NCBI GenBank assembly: GCA_002472145.1
Contig: DKRJ01000031.1
Coordinates: 1 to 46,254 of the forward strand
Direction: 5' to 3'
Length of the DNA: 46,254 nt
From: Clostridiales bacterium UBA7285
GTDB lineage: Bacteria > Bacillota > Clostridia > Peptostreptococcales > Anaerovoracaceae
The notes under the pieces are model-generated. The model was not told where the DNA came from. It saw only the letters and a list, made by a program, of their open reading frames with translations, and made no database searches. A program made the translations under genes and the position numbers. Positions 19,001 to 25,575 of this stretch are shown here, piece after piece. The first letter of the stretch is position 1, and each line of letters opens with the position of its first letter.

Positions 19001-19387
19001 CTGAATTCCGAAGAAATATCAAAAAAAGTACAAGACAAATTCAAATTAAATGGTATAATGGTAAACGACGCCGACGTCATAGAGTCGATAACGGGGAACT
19101 TCAGCGGAGTGTCCGAGGTCATCTCCATATCGAATAAAGACGGACGCATCGAGGACAAGGCCTCGAAACCCGATTTCAGATCTCTCGTCTCGGAGGATGA
19201 ATTCAACGAGATCGAGGATGCCGTAAGGGAGTACTCCGCCGGAATATGCAGGGACATCGTCTCCGGCAGGCTGGACATCCGCCCGAAGCGGTCGGGAGAC
19301 AGCACACCGTGCCGGTTCTGCGGAGCCAGGCATATCTGCAGGTTCGACAGAGCGTACAGCGGGTGCAGGTTCGAGCGTGTCAAGTAA
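16001..19387 (+). CDS. addB: AddAB/RexAB helicase-nuclease subunit B
   Basis: AddB works with AddA to resect double-strand breaks and recognise Chi. Family signs: N-terminal IYRGRE..., VPDQYTLDAERQAL, central UvrD-like segments, and a C-terminal nuclease domain (about 920-950) with IEGKIDRADYF and VVDYKTGS. The four iron-sulfur cysteines match the B. subtilis spacing: C788 (CPFAYF), C1104, C1107 and C1113 (CRFCGARHIC). Two oddities. The N-terminal Walker A loop, normally GxxGSGK(S/T), reads GRESVDKET, so the glycine before the lysine and the Ser/Thr after it are lost. And addA, usually directly downstream, is absent: a tRNA gene and then opposite-strand genes follow. AGGA lies 8 bases before the ATG. 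Confidence 0.92.
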   Translation: MLHIYRGRESVDKETFIYGEIRSDRRTFVIVPDQYTLDAERQALTRLGTTVLFDIEVTSFSRLGTELIRESGEVPPTFIDRYGRHMITSRILSEANDKLEVFSGFSHKESFVEAVSDFLSQVKRFDVTPGDLAEAAKTGDRAAGPGDEAGTESAKAGSASGNVLLSKKLSDLSLIYTEYEKALRGKYTDYEDLSALCAKKAENSRMLGGSIVWIYGFDSFTPSDLDFIGALISSCAEVNVFLTYDEMCRDEDLFALTGRMTEKLRETARKNGSDATVTDLSVDQGAPGTERAAGIASIERELFAVGAPEDQPSDGVTVVKAANCYSEAESAAAYVLHLLRDEKMRLRDIAVICNDTGARSSIVRRAFEEYGIPVFDDKKRDILGSPVAVYIVSLIETVANGFRTSDVMRVLKTGFAGISSDETETLENYAYKYRIKGSMWRRPFTHGAFEYGEDGLAGIEDIRRRAMDLFESFAGVCASSATYGDFVKNYYNFLTSDASGLASGIAELTSEQEEQGLMDVAEETLQVWSLMMSVFSQLAEISGDEKFSARDFAALLKSGLSQMEVGVIPPTVDDILLGTVHRTRFGDVKAVLVIGANAGVLPQESSEDMLFSPEELTEIEDAGVFTGIGGTAAEEEERIAIYRHLSKPSKHLWISYAVSDEKGEKLRRSEIVDRILAILDITEIPDPVSSGDVTALIGGRTNTLKRLSDAMRAAKRGQKIAPEWREAAAWLSETDPDGVGSVTGGLDFDNSQEPIPEDLAAELYSRDSSGDGRTYVFSPSGLEKYSRCPFAYFVQYGLKPDERRVYEVAGREIGDIYHAVFMRIQRRLTESGTWDTVTDDELAAMIASDFRDEATGYRDGLFNYSQGEQYLETRAEKACFTACRALVAQHRKSRIKESRYEEKFGRGCRIPPIEVPLKNGKAYIEGKIDRADYFDNGRVGVVDYKTGSEKFDITEAKKGYRLQLMLYIDAAREKGALKPAGVFYFQIKEQDLKLSEKDDGLNSEEISKKVQDKFKLNGIMVNDADVIESITGNFSGVSEVISISNKDGRIEDKASKPDFRSLVSEDEFNEIEDAVREYSAGICRDIVSGRLDIRPKRSGDSTPCRFCGARHICRFDRAYSGCRFERVK

Positions 19388-19410
19388 ATCGATATATAAG
19401 CAGCCGGTTC

Positions 19411-19486
19411 GCTTCCGTGGCTCAGTTGGTAGAGCAGCGCATTCGTAACGCGCAGGTCGACGGTTCGAGCCCGTCCGGGAGCTCCA
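19411..19486 (+). tRNA. tRNA-Thr (anticodon CGT)
   Basis: A 76-base cloverleaf with encoded CCA: acceptor GCTTCCG/CGGGAGC (one G-U pair), D arm GCTC...GAGC, anticodon loop TTCGTAA giving CGT, which reads ACG, and T arm GACGG TTCGAGC CCGTC. The base pair next to the anticodon loop (31-39) is A-C, a mismatch. Discriminator T. Confidence 0.95.
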
Positions 19487-19494
19487 AATAAAAG

Positions 19495-19520
19495 CCCGCG
19501 TGCATGTGCACGCGGGTTTT
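19495..19520. terminator. Bidirectional terminator between tRNA-Thr and the DUF4956 gene
   Basis: CCCGCGTG (19495-19502), a 6-base loop, CACGCGGG (19509-19516), then TTTT on the plus strand; on the minus strand the hairpin is followed by CTTTTATTT, so it can also end the DUF4956 transcript. Confidence 0.9.
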
Positions 19521-19592
19521 GCTTTGCAATTTACTGCTTTAATTCTGTTTTTTACCACTTCTTACTGCTTTGATGATCTGCCGATGATCATG

Positions 19593-20273
19593 TCACAGCG
19601 CTCCCTCGAGGCGCGGATCGGAGATATCTATCTCCAGATTGCCGTTCCTCACGCGCAGATCGTCGATCAGATCCTTTTCGACGCCCTTTTCCTTCAGTTT
19701 GATATCGTACGTGAGTTTGTTCAGGCTTCCGAGATTAGTCGCCTTGACTCTGACGAGCTTAGCGGACGTAGTGTACTGCTCGAACAGATCGTCGAACGCG
19801 CCGGAGTAATTCAGGTCTTCCGGAACCGTGATGTGCAGAGTGCGCCTGGTGTCGAGCGCTTCGCCGGCCGCGCCCGCCTTCTCGTAGATGAAGTTGACGA
19901 GGCAGATGACGGCGGCGAATAAGGCGCCAAAGAAAGGATAACCGATCCCGCAGGCGAGGCCGACCGCCATCGCAAGGAATACGGCGCAGATCTCTCTCGC
20001 CGTACCCGGGTTGGAGCGGAACCTGACGAGAGAAAACGTGCCCGCGACCGCGACGGAAGCGCCGAGACTGCCGCTGACAAGCATAATGACCACAGCCACG
20101 ATCCCCGGGAGGATCCCGATCGTCGTGAGGAAACCTCTCGATTCCTCGCCGGACCTTCCGTATACCAAAGCGAGCAGCAGGCCGAGCAGGAGGGCCGACA
20201 CGAGGCTGACGGCAAATCCCGAAGCGGTGATCTCACCGCCGCTGTTAAGATTTTCAAATAATACAGATGTCAT
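19593..20273 (-). CDS. DUF4956 membrane protein
   Basis: A 226-residue protein with about four TM segments in residues 15-130 and the conserved core SLVRFRSNPGTAREICAVFLAMAVGLA, which marks the DUF4956 family. A soluble C-terminal domain of about 90 residues follows. In many Clostridia this family sits beside a VTC-domain polyphosphate polymerase and CotH-like proteins, and a broken VTC gene indeed lies directly upstream, so the protein has probably lost its partner here. AAAGG ends only 2-3 bases before the ATG, unusually close. Family call firm; function unknown. Confidence 0.85.
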   Translation of the reverse strand: MTSVLFENLNSGGEITASGFAVSLVSALLLGLLLALVYGRSGEESRGFLTTIGILPGIVAVVIMLVSGSLGASVAVAGTFSLVRFRSNPGTAREICAVFLAMAVGLACGIGYPFFGALFAAVICLVNFIYEKAGAAGEALDTRRTLHITVPEDLNYSGAFDDLFEQYTTSAKLVRVKATNLGSLNKLTYDIKLKEKGVEKDLIDDLRVRNGNLEIDISDPRLEGAL

Positions 20274-20304
20274 ATCCTTTCACTTCCGTTCATATATCCG
20301 AGCC

Positions 20305-20322
20305 CGCGTAAAACCTTACGCG
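20305..20322. other. Short perfect hairpin at the end of the VTC remnant
   Basis: CGCGTAA, a 4-base loop, TTACGCG. It covers the ancestral TAA of the VTC gene and has no T run; it may have been an intercistronic element of the VTC - DUF4956 operon. Confidence 0.55.
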
Positions 20323-20809
20323 CCGGCTTTTTTGATGATGACGGCTGCCTCTCCGGTTTTCACGCTGAACGGGTACCTGTCCGCTCCGCGAGGGATTCGG
20401 TCAGGATCCGGGTGTACGCCGAGCCGTATTTTGAGAAATTAGTCTTGCGAAGTCCGCACTCGTTTATTGCTTTGACGAGCCAGAGCGGGATGGCGTCCGC
20501 CTCCTTTATCTCCAGCAGCGTTACGCCCTCCGGGAGGATTCTCTGTCCTCACGGCGCGCTTTTCAGCGAGACGTCCTCGGTCCGGTACTCGATGTTTCTG
20601 TCGAATGTGACCCTGAGGTTCGGATCGTCCTTCGAAAAGTACGCCCGCCTTTCGCAATCTATATAAACCCGCGGGATCAGAGTCCCGTAGAATTGCCTGA
20701 AGCAGTCGATCTCGCGTCCGATCTGAGACTTCTCAGGAAGCGGAGCCTCGCCGCGCAAATATCTCTCGGCGTCGGCGTCTTTCAGTTCTATACGCCTCTT
20801 ATATACCGA
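20316..20809 (-). pseudogene. Remnant of a VTC-domain (polyphosphate polymerase-like) gene
   Basis: The minus strand encodes in one frame SVYKRRIELKDADAERYL..., then QFYGTLIPRVYIDCERRAY and SKDDPNLRVTFDRNI, ending SLKSAP followed by TGA (20551-20549). The same frame continues past the stop with GQRILPEGVTLLEIKEA, AIPLWLVKAIN and TNFSKYGSAYTRIL. These are the middle and C-terminal strands of the VTC tunnel domain with its Lys/Arg/Glu residues. CGA to TGA would explain the stop. A further 1-base shift near 20385 is needed to reach a plausible end RYPFSVKTGEAAVIIKKAGA with TAA at 20316. The N-terminal third (roughly the first 100 residues) is absent; TAA stands at 20812-20810. So there are three lesions: truncation, nonsense, frameshift. 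Confidence 0.85.
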
Positions 20810-20972
20810 TTAATGATGTTAGTTAATTATATTTTCTGAAAACAAGGAAATCACTATCACTTCTGACAGTAACAGGATCAAAATCGAAGTTTTTACAGAA
20901 TTTTCCAGGCAGAAGGGCACCGGTCCGGAGGATTTTTATTTGGCCGGGGAGATATTTTTCGAAAATCGTGTG

Positions 20973-20998
20973 TATAATATATTAGTTTAGCGCTAAAA
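20973..20998 (+). promoter_or_regulatory. Promoter with overlapping palindromic operator
   Basis: TATAAT at 20973-20978 and, at the expected start of transcription, the palindrome GTTTAGCGCTAAAA (20985-20998, core TTTAGCGCTAAA perfect). Its position suits a repressor site. A near-identical 14-mer lies at 23898-23911. Confidence 0.55.
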
Positions 20999-21066
20999 TA
21001 GGTACGGCCGCGGGGCGGCGTAAGATCCCGGCGGCTGTGGCGATACATAGAGATCAAAGAGACGAT

Positions 21067-22284
21067 ATGATGGCTGGAAATCAGGCAGACGGCAGAACAA
21101 AACACGGGGCGATCAAAAAACTGCGAGGATATGACCCGTACACGAGGAAACATCTGAAAGCGATCAGGTTCCTGGAGAGCGCGGCGCTGTTCGTCACAGC
21201 GCTGTACAGCGACTACAGGATAGCGCGCTGCTTTTCGCTGGGCGGGAAGCTTCCTTTTTTGATCATCATCCTGGCGCTGTCGCTGTTTTCAATATGGGCC
21301 CAGTCAAACTCCAGGCGAAACCCGAAATATACCCCGCTGTATCATCAGCGGATGCTGGTAAGCGGCATATACACGGCTTTCGTTATATATCACATGTGCT
21401 GGCTCGTCGTGTTCGACGTGCTTTTTACGGTGATCAGAGCCTTCGGTGCGCCCGTCTCGCACAGCCCGTTTTCGGCGGTTGCGGCGATCCTGGCGGCTGT
21501 ATGCGTCGCGGTGGGATACCGCAATACGAAGAAAATAGTCTACACGCCTTACACGATCAAGGTCCGCGGCCTTAAAGAGGGCGAGAGATTCCGCATCGTG
21601 CAGCTCAGCGACCTCCACATCGGCGCGATCGTCGGCAAAAAGCATATGGCGAAGGCGGTGAAGATGGTCAACGAGTGCGGCGCCGACGCGATCGCCGTCA
21701 CGGGCGACATCCTGAACCGCGGCTCGATCAGAGAGTGCGCCGATATCGACGAGGTCGGCGAGATCCTGTCCGGCATGAGATCTGTATACGGCGCCTACTG
21801 CATCAGGGGCAACCACGACCCGGCGGACGATGATCCGTACTACGTCGATTTCATTAAAAAATGCGGCTTTACGGAGATAGACAACAGTTTCGTCACACTC
21901 GGGCGCGTGCATCTGATCGGAAGGACCGGCGTGCTGACCGGACAGTACGACAGAGTCCCGCTCGAAGAACTGATGCGCGAGGCGGGGGCGGGGCATCCGA
22001 CAGTCGTCCTCGACCATGACCCGAAGGGCATAACGGAGGCGGTCAGAGCTGACGCTGACCTGATTTTATCCGGCCATACGCACGGAGGGCAGTTCGCCCC
22101 GGCGACGCTGGGAGAGACGGCATATTACGGCAAAAAATTCACCTACGGGTATTCGAGAGACGGAAACACTCAGAGCATCGTTTCCTCGGGAGTGGGATTC
22201 TTCCAGATCCCGGTCAGATTAAAAACGAGGAACGAGATCGTCGTGATCGACCTCGTCCCTCTGGACCAGCCTTCAGATAAATGA
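21067..22284 (+). CDS. Membrane-anchored metallophosphoesterase (YkuE/YaeI type)
   Basis: About 405 residues. Four TM segments fill roughly the first 150 residues; the rest is a calcineurin-like phosphoesterase with LSDLHIGAIVG, GDILNRGS, IRGNHDPADDD, VLDHDP and SGHTHGGQF, that is, all metal-binding motifs. Proteins of this kind have been linked to lipid or UDP-sugar pyrophosphate hydrolysis at the membrane; the substrate here is unknown. I set the start at the ATG at 21067 (another at 21070); the longer frame uses a GTG at 21037 without a ribosome binding site, and even AAAGAG before 21067 is modest. Expression is probably controlled through the palindrome at 20985. Confidence 0.85.
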   Translation: MMAGNQADGRTKHGAIKKLRGYDPYTRKHLKAIRFLESAALFVTALYSDYRIARCFSLGGKLPFLIIILALSLFSIWAQSNSRRNPKYTPLYHQRMLVSGIYTAFVIYHMCWLVVFDVLFTVIRAFGAPVSHSPFSAVAAILAAVCVAVGYRNTKKIVYTPYTIKVRGLKEGERFRIVQLSDLHIGAIVGKKHMAKAVKMVNECGADAIAVTGDILNRGSIRECADIDEVGEILSGMRSVYGAYCIRGNHDPADDDPYYVDFIKKCGFTEIDNSFVTLGRVHLIGRTGVLTGQYDRVPLEELMREAGAGHPTVVLDHDPKGITEAVRADADLILSGHTHGGQFAPATLGETAYYGKKFTYGYSRDGNTQSIVSSGVGFFQIPVRLKTRNEIVVIDLVPLDQPSDK

Positions 22285-22319
22285 CAGTTTATTGATTCGC
22301 CGCGCTGCCGGCTTTGCTG

Positions 22320-22421
22320 CAGGCTTTGGCGATCCGTGCCCCTGGCTATGCTGGGGGCTTTGGCGATCCGTGCCCCTGACTATGCTGCAGGCTTTGGCGA
22401 TCCGTGCCCCTGGCTATGCTG
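22320..22421 (-). repeat. Three 34-bp tandem repeats carrying the radical SAM stop codon
   Basis: Minus-strand units at 22421-22388, 22387-22354 and 22353-22320. Units 1 and 3 are identical; unit 2 differs at three positions. Each begins CAGCATAG; the TAG in unit 1 is the actual stop codon of the radical SAM gene. A fourth, broken start (CAGCAAAGCC) follows. Period 34 is not a multiple of three. Confidence 0.95.
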
Positions 22422-23829
22422 TCGCGGTGCTTTTCTCTGCGTCGGCGGATGCCGCTTTATCGGCGAACATCCAGGCGGTGTTCTTTATCTTCCAGAAAGG
22501 CGAGCCCTTCGCGTGCGACGCGATGTGCGCGCCGAAGACTCCCAGGCGGGTGTAGAGCGCGAAGATCCAGCGCCTTACGCCGTACTCGCGGCCGAAGAGT
22601 TTACCTATCAATTTCGAAGTCTTGAAGTCGTAGAAATATTTTCCCATCTTATAGAACAGTTCCTGCAGATTCCACGGGCTCATGTTCTTAGGCTGGAAGA
22701 CGACGCTCATCATGTCGTAGGAGGACCAGTTCAGATCATCGATCATGCGGTTCTCTGCGACCATCTGCTTATATACCGGGGTCCCCGGATAAGGCGTGAG
22801 GACGGCCGGCTGAAGCTGGTACGCGTGGATATCCTTTGCAAAATCGACGGAGCGCTTTATGTCTTCCTCTGTATCGTCGTCCAGGCCGAGCACGACGCTG
22901 GCGATGAGCCTGATGCCGTGCTTGACGCAGGCTTCGCCGGCTCGCCTTATATCGTTGATATTCTGGCCCTTGTGGATGGCGTCCAGAGATTTCTGGTTCA
23001 GCGATTCTATGCCGATCAGGACGCGCGTCAGGTGCGCTTCGGAGAGCAGGTTCAAAAGTTCCTCGTCATTTGCCATGTCTGTGCGTCCGAAGAAAAACGT
23101 CTCCTTGAAGACGAGCCCTTCCGCTATCATCCGGCGGCAGATCTCCTTTGCCCGTTCTTTGTCCGCGGTGAAATTGTCGTCCTAGAAGTTCATGTACTTG
23201 AAGCCGAGCTTCTTATACATCCTCAGCTCCTCGATGACGCTGTCGACGCTGCGCTGGCGGTACGGTGCAAACATCCTGGACGTCGTGCAGAACGTGCATC
23301 TGAACGGGCAGCCGCGCGTCGAGAGGACGTTTGCCGCTTCGACCTGGGTCTTAAGGATCGAATAGTCGGGGAACGGGACCTCGTCCAGATCCTCGATCGG
23401 GATGCCGGCGACGAGCCTGTCTTTGATGCGGCCCTCGACGACGTCGAGTATGACCTTTTCCCCTTCGCCGGTGATGACCTGGTCGGCGTGCTCGAGCGCC
23501 TCCTGAGGCATCGCGGTCACGTGCATGCCACCCATAAGGACGCGCGCGCCGCTCTTCTCGTGGATCATGTCGGCGAGCTCATACGCACGCGGTGCGGTCG
23601 ATGTGATAACGGAAAAACAGAATACGTCTGTATCCTTCAGGAGTTTTTTGTAATTTACGCTGCCGTTGAGTTCCTCGTAGACCTCTACCTCGTGTCCCGC
23701 GCGCTTCAGGATCCCGCCGAGGATCAGAGGACCGGTGATCGAATTATACTGTCCGTAGACATGTCCGCCTGCTCTGTAGAGGGGCACTCTGCGAAGCCCG
23801 GTCGTGGGTGTTATAAAAACGATCTTCAT
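22414..23829 (-). pseudogene. B12-binding radical SAM protein gene interrupted by one in-frame TAG
   Basis: Two consecutive frames on the minus strand are one gene split by TAG at 23184-23182. The first part (215 residues) has an N-terminal cobalamin-binding-like domain (FITPTTGLRRVPLYRAGG, GGILKRAGHEVEVYEE, VLMGGMHVTAMP) and the radical SAM cluster motif CPFRCTFC. The second continues in the same frame with DDNFTADKERAKEICRRMI, FFFGRTDMAN and GIESLNQKSLDAI, and ends at 22414. Joined length is about 471 residues, normal for BchE/Elp3-like B12 radical SAM enzymes. In relatives the spot (MNF-x-DDNFT) tends to hold an aromatic or other non-stop residue, for example TAC to TAG. Nothing else is broken and codon use is normal on both sides. 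GGGAGG precedes the ATG by 11 bases. It is probably a fresh pseudogene, a strain variant or a base-call error. Confidence 0.88.
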
Positions 23830-23890
23830 TTTCGCCGCCTCCCTTTCACAATGTGGGTAATTTAATATAGAATAGATATGCAGGGCCTCA

Positions 23891-23911
23891 CGCTAAAGTT
23901 TAGCGTTAAAC
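23891..23911. promoter_or_regulatory. Palindromic operator in the divergent radical SAM / YjdF-like region
   Basis: CGCTAAA (23891-23897) followed by GTTTAGCGTTAAAC (23898-23911). The 14-mer matches GTTTAGCGCTAAAA at 20985 in 12 of 14 positions; the first 15 bases also form an inverted repeat CGCTAAA-G-TTTAGCG. Probably bound by the same regulator. Confidence 0.5.
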
Positions 23912-23947
23912 TATATCGCATACTTACTATAAACCAAACCTTGTGTT

Positions 23948-23977
23948 TTGTATAGCCAAAAAACGGAAAAGTATAAC
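23948..23977 (+). promoter_or_regulatory. Candidate promoter of the YjdF-like gene
   Basis: TTGTAT (23948-23953), an 18-bp spacer, TATAAC (23972-23977), in an AT-rich stretch about 45 bases before the ATG. Confidence 0.4.
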
Positions 23978-24022
23978 AAAGTATTATTAACAATACAAAA
24001 TGTGTTCAGGAGTGATGAGTAA

Positions 24023-25573
24023 ATGAGCGGCAGCAGACGCAGAGATGCGAACAAAACAGGGAACGGCGGCAGAAAAGGCGGCGCGGATACGCACGAAGCG
24101 AAGAGGCGCCTGCGCAGGTTCAACGTCAATAAACTGATCCGCAGGCTGAAGAGGCGCATCGCGCTGGACAGGAAGCGCTTCGTCATCTACTCCATACTCA
24201 GGACGCTCGTGATCATCACGATGGTGCGCTGCTTCTTCCTCAGGGAATACGAAAACGTCGGCCTGTGCCTGCTCTCGCTCGTTTTGTTCCTCGTGCCTTC
24301 GCTGGCGGAGGAAGGCTTTAAGATCGAGATCCCTGTGTTTTTCGAATCCATCATATATATCTTCATCTATTCCGCATGGATCCTGGGCGAGATACAGAAT
24401 TACTACGTCCTGATCCCGGGCTGGGACACGATGCTGCACATGATGAACGGTTTTCTGTGCGCCGCGGTGGGCTTCTCGATCGTCGATCTGTTCAACAGGA
24501 AAAACAGCAAACCGAATCTGTCGCCGATCTCCCTGACTATAGTGGCGTTCTGCTTTTCGATGACAGTGGGAGTTCTGTGGGAATTCATTGAGTTCTCGTG
24601 CGATCAGCTTTTCGGGCTCGATATGCAGAAGGATACGATCGTAAGGGCATTCACGACGGTCAAACTGTCGGCCGACGGCGACCCGATGAAGATCGCGGGG
24701 ATCAAGGAAACGCTTATCACGACGGAAAACGGCGAACAGACTCTGATCTCCGGGTATCTGTACATCGGGCTGATCGACACGATGAAGGATCTGTTCGTGA
24801 ACTTCATAGGGGCCCTCGCGTTCTCGGTCATCGGCTATAACTACGTCGCAAAGCGCAGTGAGACGAGCATAGCGCCGGCTCTGGCGATCCGCGCGGAGAC
24901 CGAGGAGGAGCGTTCGGCGATCAAAGAAAAACTGAACGAGGAAGACAGTTCCACATATATGCAGGATATGTCTCGTGAGGCGGCGGAACTGTTCCCTGGC
25001 GCGGCCAAACGCGCGAAAGGCTATAGCGCCGCAGACGGGGCGGCCGCTTCCGGCAGGATGACCGGTGCGGAGCGCAGGGCGGAACGCAGGAAGAAAAGGG
25101 AACAGGACAGAGCGCCGAGTTCGCCTCAGCAGCTCAGGCAGAATCTGGTCGTCACGGTATGGATCGCGATCCTTCTGGACGCTGCGGAATTCTTCATCAT
25201 CTATCCGATCGGCAGCGTGTGGTTTCTGAACGTCATGTTCATTGCCGCGACGATCGGCATGCTCGCCGGGCTTCTGATGTTCCTGATCATGCGGGAAGAA
25301 AAAATGCGGACGCACGGTATCTGGCTCTGGACGATATGCTCGATCGCCGCGTGCCTGCTCAACGTTTACAGGTGGATGCTCAGGTCAGGCATGACGATGG
25401 CCGAGTTTAAGGTCGCTCTCTTTACGACGGCCGTACAACTGGTGCTGCCTGTGATTCTCTGGAAGATGTACAGATATATGCTGCGAACGCCGGCAGGAGC
25501 ACCCGAAAGTACAGGTAAAAGCGAAAGCGTGGATGCAGGAGATGGCGGCGGCACTGCCGCTAAGACTGAATGA
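24023..25573 (+). CDS. Integral membrane protein with YjdF/DUF2238-like core
   Basis: A 516-residue protein. After a basic cytoplasmic N-terminus of about 50 residues come TM segments across about 53-200, including GWDTMLHMMNGFLCAAVGF and MTVGVLWEFIEFSCDQLFG, whose spaced His, Glu and Asp residues in membrane helices recall the YjdF (DUF2238) family. A soluble loop, then TM near 255-275, a charged cytoplasmic stretch rich in Arg/Glu (about 285-370), and four more TM segments at the C-terminus. AGGAG lies about 10 bases before the ATG. Its stop is 2 bases from the stop of the convergent kinase gene. Function unknown; the family link is by eye only. Confidence 0.6.
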   Translation: MSGSRRRDANKTGNGGRKGGADTHEAKRRLRRFNVNKLIRRLKRRIALDRKRFVIYSILRTLVIITMVRCFFLREYENVGLCLLSLVLFLVPSLAEEGFKIEIPVFFESIIYIFIYSAWILGEIQNYYVLIPGWDTMLHMMNGFLCAAVGFSIVDLFNRKNSKPNLSPISLTIVAFCFSMTVGVLWEFIEFSCDQLFGLDMQKDTIVRAFTTVKLSADGDPMKIAGIKETLITTENGEQTLISGYLYIGLIDTMKDLFVNFIGALAFSVIGYNYVAKRSETSIAPALAIRAETEEERSAIKEKLNEEDSSTYMQDMSREAAELFPGAAKRAKGYSAADGAAASGRMTGAERRAERRKKREQDRAPSSPQQLRQNLVVTVWIAILLDAAEFFIIYPIGSVWFLNVMFIAATIGMLAGLLMFLIMREEKMRTHGIWLWTICSIAACLLNVYRWMLRSGMTMAEFKVALFTTAVQLVLPVILWKMYRYMLRTPAGAPESTGKSESVDAGDGGGTAAKTE

Positions 25574-25575
25574 GG

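Noticed and set aside
19036..19059. TATAAT in an AT-rich patch inside addB
   Set aside because: The matching -35 is poor (CAAGAC) and no gene start follows within addB; the patch is explained by Lys/Asn/Ile codons.
20825..20990. Plus-strand open frame of about 55 codons before the metallophosphoesterase
   Set aside because: No start codon or ribosome binding site, no recognisable protein, and it overlaps the promoter; at most a remnant.
23182..23184. TAG read as pyrrolysine in the radical SAM gene
   Set aside because: No pyl genes or methylamine methyltransferases are in the window, and the family does not use this residue; mutation or error is simpler.
22336..23865. Very long plus-strand frame opposite the radical SAM gene
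   Set aside because: It mirrors the codon pattern of the real minus-strand gene, runs through the tandem repeats and has no domain; an antisense shadow.
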